Notes: generated from the letters alone by a model not told the origin. A stretch of DNA of 64,000 nt from Brevibacillus thermoruber 423 (GCF_000454065.1 NZ_KE695652.1:271291-335290); one strand, 5' to 3'; positions 45,882 to 56,146 are shown, numbered from the stretch's first letter. Program-made: numbers and translations.

Positions 45882-45910
45882 GCCTTCTTCTTGTCGGAGA
45901 AGGCTTTTTC
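45882..45910 (+). terminator. Terminator of the first S-box
   Basis: GCCTTCT ... AGAAGGC followed by TTTTTC. The left arm could pair alternatively with sequence near the 3' strand of P1. Confidence 0.85.
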
Positions 45911-45944
45911 GTTCTTCTGTTCCTGAACTTCATAGGACTTCTTT

Positions 45945-46050
45945 CTTATCCAGAGAGGTGGAGGGACTGGCCCGATGAAGCCCGGCAACCGTCACGCGGT
46001 ATGTGACAAGGTGCCAATTCCTGCAAGACACGCGTGTCTTGAGAGATGAG
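45945..46050 (+). ncRNA. SAM-I (S-box) riboswitch, second tandem copy
   Basis: P1 CTTATC/GATGAG with the same conserved core (GGAGGGACTGGCCCGATGAA, GCCCGGCAACC, GGTGCCAATTCC). It is nearly identical to the first copy in the core but differs in the P3/P4 arms, so it is a true second aptamer, 90 bases downstream. Confidence 0.95.
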
Positions 46051-46078
46051 AAGGAGGCTCGGGCGCAATGCACACAAG

Positions 46079-46107
46079 CCTTCTTCGAATCGGAAGAAGG
46101 TTTTTTC
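46079..46107 (+). terminator. Terminator of the second S-box
   Basis: CCTTCTTC-GAATCG-GAAGAAGG followed by six T, 35 bases before hom. Confidence 0.88.
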
Positions 46108-46141
46108 GTGTTGTACAAGACAAAAACGGGGTGGGAGAAAC

Positions 46142-47434
46142 ATGAGCGTGGTAAAAGTGGGCTTGTTGGGATTGGGAACGGTAGGCGGCGGGGTGGTCAA
46201 GACGATCCGCGCGCAGCAGGAGAAGCTGTCGGCCCGGCTGGGCAGGCGCATCGAAATCGTCAAGGCGCTGGTGCGCGACACGCGGAAGCAGCGGGCCGTG
46301 CAGGTGGAGCCGTCGCTGTTGACGACGCGGTTTGCCGACGTTCTGGAAAGCGACGTGGACATCGTCGTGGAAGTGATGGGCGGCGTGGAGCCGACCTACG
46401 ACTACGTGCGGGCGCTGATCCAAAAGGGCTGCCATGTGGTGACGGCCAACAAGGAACTGCTGGCCAAGCGCGGCGCGGAGCTGGTAGAACTGGCCAACCG
46501 GCACGGCGTCCATCTCGCCTACGAGGCCAGCGTTGCCGGGGGGATTCCCATCCTCGGCGTGCTGCGCCAGTTCCTCAGGACCAACGACATTGCGGAGGTG
46601 CGGGGCATCCTCAACGGAACGACCAACTTCATCCTGTCGCAGATGGAGGAGGCGCAGCTGCCCTACGCGGACGTGTTGAAGCGGGCGCAGGAGCTGGGCT
46701 ATGCGGAGGCCGATCCGCGCGCCGACGTGGAAGGCTGGGACGCCCTGTACAAGCTGTACATTCTGGCGCAGCTCGTGTTCGGCGAGTCGCTGCCCCTCTC
46801 CGCCATCGAGCGGCAGGGGATTGCCGACCTCTCGCAGGGCCACATCCGGCTGGCGAAAGAGTTGGGGTACCGGATCAAACTGCTGGCGCAAGCGCGCCGG
46901 GAAGACGGCGGTCTGCACCTGTCCGTGCGGCCGACGCTGGTGCCGCTGGGGCATCCGCTGGCGCGCATCCGGGATGCGTACAATGCCGTCCAGGTGGAGG
47001 GCAGCCTCGTCGGCGACCTTTTGTTCACCGGCAAAGGGGCGGGCGAACTGCCGACAGCCAGCGCGGTCGTGGAGGATCTGGCCTTCTTGCTGACCCAGCC
47101 GTTTACGCCTCATCCCGCCTGGCGGGAACGGCCGACGGCGGTCCCGTCCAGCCGGCTCTCATCCGGCCTCGACTTCTGTTTTCTGGAAGGGACAGCGGCC
47201 CGCGTGACGCCGGAGCAGGTGCTGCTGTTCCTCGAACGGGCGGGAGTCGCCGTCCGCAGGCTGACCGTCCAGTACGATCCGGGCAGCGTCCTGCGCGTGG
47301 GCTTGCTCGCCGCCGGACTCAGGGAGGAGCACGCGGAGCTCTTGGGACGGGACTTCGGCCTGCAGGCGCGGCTGTACCCCGTGCTGGAGGCGGCCGACGA
47401 TCGTGGTGCCGTCGAAGGGACTGTGGGTTGGTAA
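46142..47434 (+). CDS. hom: Homoserine dehydrogenase
   Basis: 430 residues from ATG 46142 behind GGGAGAAAC. It makes homoserine from aspartate semialdehyde for methionine and threonine. NAD(P) motif VGLLGLGTVGGGVV, then VTANKELLAKRG, YEASVAGGIPILGVLRQFL and NGTTNFILSQME. The catalytic Lys region RADVEGWDALYKLYILAQLVFG follows, with a C-terminal ACT-like tail. It stands alone here, without thrC or thrB. It is controlled by two tandem SAM-I riboswitches, so supply is tied to the methionine branch. Confidence 0.96.
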   Translation: MSVVKVGLLGLGTVGGGVVKTIRAQQEKLSARLGRRIEIVKALVRDTRKQRAVQVEPSLLTTRFADVLESDVDIVVEVMGGVEPTYDYVRALIQKGCHVVTANKELLAKRGAELVELANRHGVHLAYEASVAGGIPILGVLRQFLRTNDIAEVRGILNGTTNFILSQMEEAQLPYADVLKRAQELGYAEADPRADVEGWDALYKLYILAQLVFGESLPLSAIERQGIADLSQGHIRLAKELGYRIKLLAQARREDGGLHLSVRPTLVPLGHPLARIRDAYNAVQVEGSLVGDLLFTGKGAGELPTASAVVEDLAFLLTQPFTPHPAWRERPTAVPSSRLSSGLDFCFLEGTAARVTPEQVLLFLERAGVAVRRLTVQYDPGSVLRVGLLAAGLREEHAELLGRDFGLQARLYPVLEAADDRGAVEGTVGW

Positions 47435-47523
47435 ACAAGCGTCCAACTCCCCATCGCATTCGCCGGGATTTTTTGGCATGATAGAAGCGGAGCACTTCTT
47501 CTTCAAGGGGATGAGGACACATC

Positions 47524-48072
47524 ATGCTGGGTTCGCAAACCATTCTGCCGGCCATTCGCCACATGAAGGAGTTTGAGCGCGTCCTGGAAAGCCGGTACGA
47601 CACGATCATTCTGCTGGAGAGCCATATCTGTCAACTGAAAAGCATCGCCGACCTGGCGCGCCGGCACGGAAAAAAGCTGTGGCTGCACGCCGATCTGGTG
47701 CAGGGGTTGAAAAACGACGAGCACGGCGCGCTGTTTCTCTGCCAGGAGATCAAGCCGGCCGGCGTCATTTCCACCCGTTCGCAGGTGATCACGACCGCCA
47801 AAAAGAAGGGCTTGGTCACGGTGCAGCGCCTGTTTTTGCTGGACTCCGGCGCGCTGGAGACAAGCTACAAAATCCTCGAGCAGACGAAACCCGATTTCGT
47901 GGAAGTCCTGCCGGGGGTCATGCCGCACATCATTACGGAAATCCGTGAGCAGATCCGGATTCCGATCATCGTCGGCGGGTTTATCCGCACCCGGGAGGAG
48001 ATCGAGAGCGCTCTGGCGGCGGGAGCCATCGCCGTCACCACCTCTGATCGAAACCTGTGGAAACAACTGTAA
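47524..48072 (+). CDS. glpP: Glycerol uptake operon antiterminator GlpP
   Basis: 182 residues from ATG 47524. A TIM-barrel-like regulator that binds glycerol 3-phosphate and prevents termination in glp leader RNAs. Conserved stretches: ILLESHICQLKSIADLARRHGKKLWLHADLVQGL, EIKPAGVISTRSQVITTAKKKGL, FVEVLPGVMPHII and IIVGGFIRTREEI. Family length is about 185. It is placed immediately before its targets glpF, glpK and glpD. Confidence 0.95.
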   Translation: MLGSQTILPAIRHMKEFERVLESRYDTIILLESHICQLKSIADLARRHGKKLWLHADLVQGLKNDEHGALFLCQEIKPAGVISTRSQVITTAKKKGLVTVQRLFLLDSGALETSYKILEQTKPDFVEVLPGVMPHIITEIREQIRIPIIVGGFIRTREEIESALAAGAIAVTTSDRNLWKQL

Positions 48073-48080
48073 AAAAGTGG

Positions 48081-48109
48081 TTGACAACGCTTTCACGTCC
48101 GCTTATGAT
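48081..48109 (+). promoter_or_regulatory. glpFK promoter with overlapping cre (CcpA) site
   Basis: TTGACA, a 17-base spacer and TATGAT. TGACAACGCTTTCA at 48082-48095 matches the cre consensus TGWAANCGNTNWCA with one mismatch and covers the -35 and upstream spacer, so CcpA should repress by blocking RNA polymerase. Confidence 0.75.
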
Positions 48110-48118
48110 TGATTCCAG

Positions 48119-48215
48119 AAGGTCATACGTCGGATGAGATCAGGAGATCCACCTATTTCTCTAGTGTTTAAGTTCCCGTGGGCTTAAGCAGTGGTTGATA
48201 GGTGGATTTTCTGTT
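48119..48215 (+). promoter_or_regulatory. GlpP-controlled leader with terminator (glpFK)
   Basis: AAGGTCATACG starts about 4 bases after the predicted +1. The terminator stem ATCCACCTAT ... ATAGGTGGAT spans 48147-48207 with an inner TTAAG/CTTAA pairing and ends in TTTTCTGTTTT. The architecture is that of B. subtilis glp leaders. Confidence 0.8.
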
Positions 48216-48291
48216 TTCTTCCAGGGAGGTGAACGGCGAAAAGGGGGGAGCCGGTCCGGTCTCATCATAAAAAAGAAGAGAGTGGGGGAAC

Positions 48292-49002
48292 ATGATGTCG
48301 GCGTATTGGGCGGAACTGATCGGGACCATGATGCTGGTGATTCTCGGGGACGGCGTCGTGGCGGGCGTCGTGCTGAACAAGTCCAAGGCGCAAGACGGCG
48401 GATGGATCGTGATTACCATGGGCTGGGGCTTTGCCGTCGCCTTTGCCGTTTACGCGGTCGGGGGAGTCAGCGGCGGCCATCTGAATCCGGCCGTCACCAT
48501 CGCGCTCGCGTCGATCGGATCGTTCGCTTGGGAGCTCGTGCCCGGGTACATCCTGGCCCAGATGGCCGGGGCGTTTCTGGGGGCTGTGTTCGTCTACCTG
48601 TACTACCTGCCGCACTGGAAAGAAACCGCTGACCCGGCGGCCAAACTGGGGGTATTCTGCACGGCTCCGGCGATTCGACACACGTTTGCGAATGTTCTCA
48701 GCGAGGGGTTGGGCACGTTTTTTCTCGTGTTCGGCCTGCTGGCCATCGGCGGCAACACGTTTGCCGAAGGGCTCAATCCGCTGATTGTCGGCTTTTTTAT
48801 CGTCGCCATCGGCATGTCGCTCGGCGGGACCACCGGCTACGCGATCAATCCGGCGCGCGATTTGGGGCCGCGCCTCGCCCACTTCGTCCTGCCGATCGCA
48901 GGCAAAGGCTCATCCGACTGGAGCTACGCCTGGATTCCGGTCGTGGGGCCGATCGTCGGCGGGACGGCGGGAGCGCTCGTATTCAAGACCTTGTTCGGCT
49001 AA
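48292..49002 (+). CDS. glpF: Glycerol uptake facilitator (aquaglyceroporin)
   Basis: 236 residues with six membrane segments. The two half-helix motifs are GGHLNPAVTIALA and GYAINPARDLGPR. The latter has Asp after NPAR, which marks glycerol-conducting members rather than water-specific ones. ATG 48292 and 48295 are both possible starts. First gene after the GlpP leader, followed by glpK after 66 bases. Confidence 0.95.
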   Translation: MMSAYWAELIGTMMLVILGDGVVAGVVLNKSKAQDGGWIVITMGWGFAVAFAVYAVGGVSGGHLNPAVTIALASIGSFAWELVPGYILAQMAGAFLGAVFVYLYYLPHWKETADPAAKLGVFCTAPAIRHTFANVLSEGLGTFFLVFGLLAIGGNTFAEGLNPLIVGFFIVAIGMSLGGTTGYAINPARDLGPRLAHFVLPIAGKGSSDWSYAWIPVVGPIVGGTAGALVFKTLFG

Positions 49003-49053
49003 GCGGTCGGCCCGGGCCGATTGACGCAGCGAGGGATCGGGAGAAAACGATAA

Positions 49054-50582
<1,529 letters not shown>

Positions 50583-50591
50583 GAACGCAAC

Positions 50592-50678
50592 AAGGTCATA
50601 CGGATGGTCTGAGAAACGGAGTCGACCACTGATCCTTCTTTGCGGGCAAGGAGGGATTGGTGGTCGTTTGTGTTTTTT
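50592..50678 (+). promoter_or_regulatory. GlpP-controlled leader with terminator (glpD)
   Basis: The same AAGGTCATACG appears a few bases after the predicted +1 as in the glpF leader, followed by a second shared TGAGA-NNN-GGAG element. The terminator CGACCAC ... GTGGTCG (50623-50666) with a T-rich tail follows. Confidence 0.78.
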
Positions 50679-50727
50679 CCGGACTGTTCGGGTTGACCCA
50701 CCGATAAAGTAGAAGGGGGAGTGATGC

Positions 50728-52347
50728 GTGGTGAAACGAGCGGAACACCTGGCGCGGCTCAAAACGGCAGAACTAGACCTGCTGGTGATCGGCGGCGGCA
50801 TTACCGGCGCGGGGATTGCGCTGGACGCCCAGGCGAGGGGCATCCAAACGGGGCTGATCGAGATGCAGGACTTTGCTGCGGGGACCAGTTCCCGCTCCAC
50901 CAAACTGGTTCACGGCGGGCTGCGCTACCTGAAGCAGTTGGAGTTTCGCCTCGTCGCCGAAGTGGGCAGAGAGCGGGCGATCGTCTACGAAAACGCGCCG
51001 CACGTCACCCAGCCGGAGTGGATGCTGCTGCCGCTGATCGAGGGCGGGACGTACGGGCGGCTGGCCACATCCGTCGGCTTGTACCTGTACGACTGGCTGG
51101 CGGGAGTGAAACGGAGCGAGCGGCGGCGGATGCTCAGCCGGGAGGAGACGCTCAGGATGGAGCCGCTCTTGCGCAAAGAGAAGCTGAAAGCGGGCGGTTA
51201 CTACGTGGAGTACAAGACGGACGACGCCCGCCTGACGCTGGAAGTGATCAAAGAGGCGGCGGCCCGCGGCGCGGTGCCGGTCAACTACGTGAAGGCGGAG
51301 GCGTTCCTGTACGAAAACGGCAGGGTCGTTGGCGTGCAGGCCGTCGATCGGATCAGCGGGGAGACGTTTGCCATCCGCGCAAAACAAGTGGTCAACGCCG
51401 CCGGACCGTGGGTGGACGAACTGCGCGAAAAAGACGGCTCCCGGCAGGGCAAGCGGCTCTTTCACACCAAAGGGGTGCACATCGTCTTTGACCGGAAGCG
51501 CTTTCCGCTGCGTCAGGCCGTGTATTTCGACACGCCGGACGGCCGCATGGCGTTTGCCATCCCGCGCGCGGGGAAGACGTACGTGGGCACCACCGACACC
51601 CCCTACGACGCCGATCTGGCCCATCCGGTGATGACGGTGGAAGACCGCGATTACCTGCTGGCGGCCATCGATTACATGTTCCCGGAGGTGGGCATCCAGG
51701 CGGAGGACATCGAGGCGAGCTGGGCAGGTATTCGGCCGCTGATTTACGAGGAAGGCAAGTCCGCCTCGGACATCTCCCGCAAAGACGAAGTGTTCCGCTC
51801 CCCGAGCGGGTTGATCACCATCGCCGGCGGCAAGCTGACCGGCTACCGCAAGATGGCGGAAAAAGTGGTGAACATCGTCGCACAGGAACTGGGCGTGAAG
51901 GCGCCGTGCACGACGGACCGGATTCCGCTGTCCGGCGGGAAGGTGGGCGGTTCCGCCGGCTTTGCTTCCTTTGTCGCGAAGAAAACGGAGGAAGGGATGT
52001 CGCTCGGCCTCGGCCGTGAAGAGGCGGAGCGGCTCGTTCGCCGCTACGGCAGCAATGTGGACCGCCTGTTTACGATCATCCGCGAGCGCGGCCGGGAAGC
52101 GGCCCGTCATCGGCTGTCACTGGAGGTGTACGCGTCCCTGGTGTACGCGCTGGAAGAGGAGATGGCGATGACGCCAGTGGACTTTTTGCTTCGCCGCACG
52201 AGCAGTCTGCTGTTTGACATCGAATGGGCGAACCGCTGGAAAGAGCCGGTCCTGAACTTCATGAAGCGGTACGGGAACTGGAGTGCGGAGCGGACGGACG
52301 CGTACCGCCGCGAACTGGAGCAGCACATCCGCGATATGACTCCCTGA
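50728..52347 (+). CDS. glpD: Aerobic glycerol-3-phosphate dehydrogenase
   Basis: 539 residues from GTG 50728 (GTG 50731 also possible) behind AGAAGGGGGAG. FAD-dependent, membrane-associated, feeding electrons to quinone. FAD motif DLLVIGGGITGAGIALDAQARG, then AAGTSSRSTKLVHGGLRYLKQ, VVNAAGPWVDEL and the C-terminal ITIAGGKLTGYRKMAEK. Length and motifs fit GlpD of Bacillus (555). Own leader and promoter. Confidence 0.95.
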   Translation: MVKRAEHLARLKTAELDLLVIGGGITGAGIALDAQARGIQTGLIEMQDFAAGTSSRSTKLVHGGLRYLKQLEFRLVAEVGRERAIVYENAPHVTQPEWMLLPLIEGGTYGRLATSVGLYLYDWLAGVKRSERRRMLSREETLRMEPLLRKEKLKAGGYYVEYKTDDARLTLEVIKEAAARGAVPVNYVKAEAFLYENGRVVGVQAVDRISGETFAIRAKQVVNAAGPWVDELREKDGSRQGKRLFHTKGVHIVFDRKRFPLRQAVYFDTPDGRMAFAIPRAGKTYVGTTDTPYDADLAHPVMTVEDRDYLLAAIDYMFPEVGIQAEDIEASWAGIRPLIYEEGKSASDISRKDEVFRSPSGLITIAGGKLTGYRKMAEKVVNIVAQELGVKAPCTTDRIPLSGGKVGGSAGFASFVAKKTEEGMSLGLGREEAERLVRRYGSNVDRLFTIIRERGREAARHRLSLEVYASLVYALEEEMAMTPVDFLLRRTSSLLFDIEWANRWKEPVLNFMKRYGNWSAERTDAYRRELEQHIRDMTP

Positions 52348-52378
52348 CAGGCGGGCGCGGCGCTGGATTGTCATGCAA

Positions 52379-52413
52379 ACACCCCCTCCGGCAGTCGATA
52401 CCGGAGGGGGTGT
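52379..52413. terminator. Terminator between glpD and pncB
   Basis: ACACCCCCTCCGG-CAGTCGATA-CCGGAGGGGGTGT, a perfect 13-base stem between convergent genes. T-tracts are weak on both sides. Confidence 0.7.
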
Positions 52414-52424
52414 ATTGTCAGCAG

Positions 52425-54062
52425 TTACGTCAGCGAATGGCGCCGCTTGTCGTGAATCAGCTTGTCCTTCAGCGCCCGCAAGCGGTCGGACAGCGCGACG
52501 GGGTATACTTCCGGGTTGTCGAGGCGGAGGTACTCTTCCCAGAACGTGCTCTTCTGCTTGCGGTGGAAGGCCCTGATCTCGTCCAAACTGGGCATCTGGT
52601 AGACGAGCTGGCCGTCCCGGAAAATGGGGCGAAGCAATTCCACCGCCGTAAAATCGGTGACCCGCTTGCTTTTCAGCGGATTGGTCGGGTGCTTCAGGAT
52701 GATTTCGTTGAGGTTGTCCAGCGTTTCGTCCTCCAGGCAGATGTAGTCGCCCTTTGCCATGCCGTTTCGGTCGTAGAGGCGGTACACTTTTTTCAGCCCG
52801 GGGTTGATGATTTTGTCCAGGTTCTCCGAGATCTTGATCAGCGCGATCCACTCCTGCTCGGTCTTGCGGGCGACGATCTTGTGCACGCCGCCGAGGGCTG
52901 GGCTGTCGTAGGCGGTGATGAACTTCGTGCCGATGCCCCACACGTCGATTTTGGCCCCCTGCAGCTTGAGCGAAGCGATCGTGTACTCGTCCAGGTCGCT
53001 GGAAGCGGCGATCTTCACGTACGACAGGCCGGCGCTGTCCAGCATCTCCCGCGCCCGCTTGGAGAGGAAGGCCAAATCGCCGCTGTCCAGCCGGATGCCG
53101 TTCAGCCTGTGTCCGCGTTCTTCCATGATCTTGGCCGTCTTGATGGCGTTGGGGATGCCGCTTTCCAGCACGTCAAAGGTGTCGACCAACAGGATCGACT
53201 TCGCCGGAAAGACCTCGGCAAAGGCGAGAAACGCGTCCAGTTCGCTGGGGAAAAACTGGACGAACAGGTGGGCGTGCGTTCCCGTCGTCGGCACGCCGTA
53301 CTTTTTGCCCGCCTTCAGATTGGACGTGAAGTGAAAGCCGGCGATGTAGGCGGCCCGTGCCCCCTGGACGGAAGCGTCCCGCCCCTGGGCCCGGCGCTTG
53401 CCCATTTCGATCACCGTCTGGCCGTCCGTCGCCGTGATGATGCGGGACCCTTTGGTCATCAGGAGCGACTCGCTGTTGATGGTGTTGAGCAGCTGCGCTT
53501 CAATCCAGATGCACTCGATCACGGGGGCGATGATCCGGATGTAGGGCGTGTTGGGAAAGACGATCTGGCCTTCTTCCATCGCGTCCAGGTGGCCGGTGAA
53601 GCGCAGGTTTCGCAGCTCCTCGAGAAAATCCTCGTCATAGAGGTTTTTGGAGCGGAGGTAAGCGATGTCCGATTCGTTGAAGTACAGGTTTTGGATGATG
53701 TCAATCAACTGCTGCAGGCCGCCGAATGCCACGTACCCGCCCAGCTCGCCCTGGTAATCCCCCGTCGGTTTGACAAAGGGCGCCTTGCGGTAAAAGTCGT
53801 CAAATACCACTTCGGTCTTGTGCAGCCCTTTCTTGTACAGCGCGTACATCATGCTGAGTGCGTACTCGTCCGCGTCGAGGGCGTAATCCCGGGACGGATC
53901 GTAGTAAGGCAGCACTTCAAACGACCGGGTTTCATCGCAAGCGGCGCACTTCTGCAGTTGATCGGTGGTGCGAAAATTGGGCTGGCCGCACGTTTGGCAG
54001 ATGTGCACAAAGCGGTAGATTTTCGGGTCAATTACGTCAAAAAGCGTCTTGTCGGGTGTCAT
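52425..54062 (-). CDS. pncB: Nicotinate phosphoribosyltransferase with N-terminal zinc-ribbon-like segment
   Basis: 545 residues from ATG 54062, about 55 longer than the B. subtilis enzyme. It converts nicotinate and PRPP to nicotinate mononucleotide for NAD salvage. Core motifs: GLQQLIDIIQNLYF, MTKGSRIITATDGQTVIEMGKRRAQG, GTHAHLFVQFF, and GIRLDSGDLAFLSKRAR followed by KIAASSDLDEY, and DVWGIGTKF. The extra N-terminus has CQTCGQPNF and CAACDETRS (residues about 22-46), a two-CxxC zinc-ribbon-like element not in textbook PncB. Downstream of pncA by 12 bases. Confidence 0.92.
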   Translation of the reverse strand: MTPDKTLFDVIDPKIYRFVHICQTCGQPNFRTTDQLQKCAACDETRSFEVLPYYDPSRDYALDADEYALSMMYALYKKGLHKTEVVFDDFYRKAPFVKPTGDYQGELGGYVAFGGLQQLIDIIQNLYFNESDIAYLRSKNLYDEDFLEELRNLRFTGHLDAMEEGQIVFPNTPYIRIIAPVIECIWIEAQLLNTINSESLLMTKGSRIITATDGQTVIEMGKRRAQGRDASVQGARAAYIAGFHFTSNLKAGKKYGVPTTGTHAHLFVQFFPSELDAFLAFAEVFPAKSILLVDTFDVLESGIPNAIKTAKIMEERGHRLNGIRLDSGDLAFLSKRAREMLDSAGLSYVKIAASSDLDEYTIASLKLQGAKIDVWGIGTKFITAYDSPALGGVHKIVARKTEQEWIALIKISENLDKIINPGLKKVYRLYDRNGMAKGDYICLEDETLDNLNEIILKHPTNPLKSKRVTDFTAVELLRPIFRDGQLVYQMPSLDEIRAFHRKQKSTFWEEYLRLDNPEVYPVALSDRLRALKDKLIHDKRRHSLT

Positions 54063-54074
54063 CTTGGCGTCTCC

Positions 54075-54626
54075 TTACATCGACTCGCCCAAGACCTGGA
54101 GGCCGAGCTGATTTTTGAAGTGGTTCAAGGCCCATTCGTGGCCGGCCGGGTTAAAGCTGGCGACGGCATCCGCGTGTATCACGACCCTAAATCCGCGGTA
54201 AAAGCCGTCGATCGCCGTGTGCAGCACGCAGATGTCCGTGCAGACGCCGGCCAGGTGGATTTCGCGAATGCCCCGCGCGTGAAGCTGCAGGGCAAGGTCG
54301 GTCCCCTGGAACGCGCTGTAGCGGGTTTTGTCCATCCAGGTGATGCGTCCGGCATGCCGGTCGTACGCGTCCTGCACCTTTCCGTACAGGCGGCGCCCCT
54401 CGGTTCCGATGATGTTGTGCGGCGGATACAACGGCGTTTCCGGGTGGAATGGGTCGTCCTTCTGGTGGGCGTCCACCGCCATGACGACGTAGCGGCCGTC
54501 GCGCACGAACTGCTCGGTCAGCTCCACGATCCGCTGTTCGATCCGCTGGGCCGGTTCCCCGCAGGTCAGCGCTCCGTCGGCTGCCACGAAATCGTTCGTA
54601 TAGTCAATCACAATCAAGGCGTTCAT
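54075..54626 (-). CDS. pncA: Nicotinamidase
   Basis: 183 residues from ATG 54626 behind CGGAGGGATAACGG. An isochorismatase-fold hydrolase making nicotinate from nicotinamide. The catalytic Asp is in MNALIVIDYTNDF (D8), the Lys in DKTRYSAF near residue 100 and the Cys in LAGVCTDICVLHTA. The metal site is the DAHQKDDPFHPE segment. It forms a two-gene salvage operon with pncB, upstream of it on the minus strand. Confidence 0.95.
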   Translation of the reverse strand: MNALIVIDYTNDFVAADGALTCGEPAQRIEQRIVELTEQFVRDGRYVVMAVDAHQKDDPFHPETPLYPPHNIIGTEGRRLYGKVQDAYDRHAGRITWMDKTRYSAFQGTDLALQLHARGIREIHLAGVCTDICVLHTAIDGFYRGFRVVIHADAVASFNPAGHEWALNHFKNQLGLQVLGESM

Positions 54627-54786
54627 CCGTTATCCCTCCGAATCGGTAGACGGCGGCGTTCGCCAGCCGGCCAAAACGATACCAAGTCGTGCGATGACTG
54701 TCGTTACGGAAGTTGGCTTCATCTTACCTGGTAAACATACCCTCGTCAATACGGCGGCATGCAGGCAAGTATTTTGTGTGAAAATA

Positions 54787-54816
54787 TTGACGATTCCGTC
54801 AAGTGGGCGTTACCAT
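54787..54816 (+). promoter_or_regulatory. Promoter with palindromic operator upstream of the MHS transporter gene
   Basis: TTGACG-ATTC-CGTCAA (54787-54802) is a perfect palindrome that includes the -35 hexamer. TACCAT lies 18 bases after TTGACG. A second palindrome, TTACC-T-GGTAA, sits at 54724-54734 between this gene and divergent pncA. The regulators are unknown. Confidence 0.45.
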
Positions 54817-54859
54817 TCGTGGTGTATTCACAATTGCTTAGAGGAAAGGGAGGATGCAG

Positions 54860-56146
54860 ATGGCGCAAGCGGCAGTTTCTCCGCAGACGGGCACCAAAGC
54901 GTTGATCGCCAGTCTGATCGGCAGTTCCATCGAGTGGTTTGACTACTTTCTCTACGGGACGGTGGCATCGCTGGCGTTTACCAAGCTGTTTTTCCCCCAT
55001 ACGGACCCTGTGGTGGGACTGCTGCTCTCCTACCTGTCGTTCTCGCTGACGTTTTTCATCCGTCCGCTAGGCGGTCTCATCTTCAGTCATATCGGCGACA
55101 AGGTCGGACGGAAAAAGACGCTGGTGCTGACGCTTTCGCTGATGGGGACGGCGACGGTCCTGATCGGCCTTTTGCCCGGGTACGACACGATCGGCGTGTG
55201 GGCCCCGATCCTGCTGTTCATCCTCCGTCTGGTGCAGGGGCTGGGCATTGGCGGCGAGTGGGGCGGCGCCCTGCTCCTGGCCGTGGAATACGCGCGGAAC
55301 AACCAGCGCGGCTTCTACGGCAGCATTCCCCAGATGGGTGTAACCATCGGCATGCTGCTCGGCACGCTCTCCATTTCGCTGATGAGCCTCCTGCCGGAAG
55401 AGCAGTTCCTGTCGTGGGGCTGGCGGGTGCCGTTTGTCCTCAGTGCCGTGCTTGTCTTCCTCGGCCTGTGGATTCGCAGCGGCATCGACGAGACGCCCGC
55501 GTTCCGGGAAGCGCAGCAGAGCGGCAGCATTGCCAAGGTGCCCCTGGCGGACACGCTCCGCTGCCACTGGAAGTCCGTGCTGATCGCCATCGGGGCCAAA
55601 GTGGTGGAGACCGGACCGTTTTACATCTTTTCGACCTTTGTGATCGCCTACGCGACCAAGTACCTCGGCTACGACAAGGTGACGGCGCTGAACGCGGTGA
55701 CGATCGCCACGCTGGTGGCCACCATCGCGATTCCGTTCATGGGCAAATGGTCGGACCAGGCGGGGCGCAAACCGCTCTACATCGGCGGCACCGTGGCGAT
55801 CATGCTGTTTGCGTTTCCGTACTTTTATCTGCTGTCGCTCAAGTCGTCGTTTTGGCTGACGGCGGCCACGGTGATCGGGCTGGGGATTCTCTGGGCGCCG
55901 GTGACGGCTGTTCTGGGAACGCTGTTTTCAGAGATTTTCAGCACCGAAGTGCGCTACACCGGCGTGACGCTCGGCTACCAGTTGGGGGCGGCCATCGCCG
56001 GCGGCACGGCTCCGCTGATTGCCACCTGGCTGCTTGACGCGTTTGCCAACTCGTGGGTGCCGGTCGCCCTGTACATCATCCTGACCGGGCTTATTTCGCT
56101 CGCGGCCATCGGCGCGGCGCGGGAGACGAAAGACGCGAGCTTGTGA
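54860..56146 (+). CDS. MHS-family metabolite:H+ symporter (MFS)
   Basis: 428 residues from ATG 54860, with AAAGGGAGG 6 bases upstream; ATG 54854 abuts the ribosome site. Twelve predicted spans. MHS features: SLIGSSIEWFDYFLYGTVASLAF at the start, the loop 2-3 motif GDKVGRKKTLVLTLSLMG, GIGGEWGGALLLAVEYA, and GKWSDQAGRKPLYIGG. MHS proteins import dicarboxylates, shikimate, proline or betaine. The substrate here is unknown. It is the first of a probable two-gene unit with the cyclodeaminase-like gene. Confidence 0.9.
   Translation: MAQAAVSPQTGTKALIASLIGSSIEWFDYFLYGTVASLAFTKLFFPHTDPVVGLLLSYLSFSLTFFIRPLGGLIFSHIGDKVGRKKTLVLTLSLMGTATVLIGLLPGYDTIGVWAPILLFILRLVQGLGIGGEWGGALLLAVEYARNNQRGFYGSIPQMGVTIGMLLGTLSISLMSLLPEEQFLSWGWRVPFVLSAVLVFLGLWIRSGIDETPAFREAQQSGSIAKVPLADTLRCHWKSVLIAIGAKVVETGPFYIFSTFVIAYATKYLGYDKVTALNAVTIATLVATIAIPFMGKWSDQAGRKPLYIGGTVAIMLFAFPYFYLLSLKSSFWLTAATVIGLGILWAPVTAVLGTLFSEIFSTEVRYTGVTLGYQLGAAIAGGTAPLIATWLLDAFANSWVPVALYIILTGLISLAAIGAARETKDASL

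Noticed and set aside
45751..46050. Tandem S-box copies as an assembly duplication
   Set aside because: The two copies differ in the P3 and P4 arms, P1, terminators and spacer, so they are not an exact duplicate.
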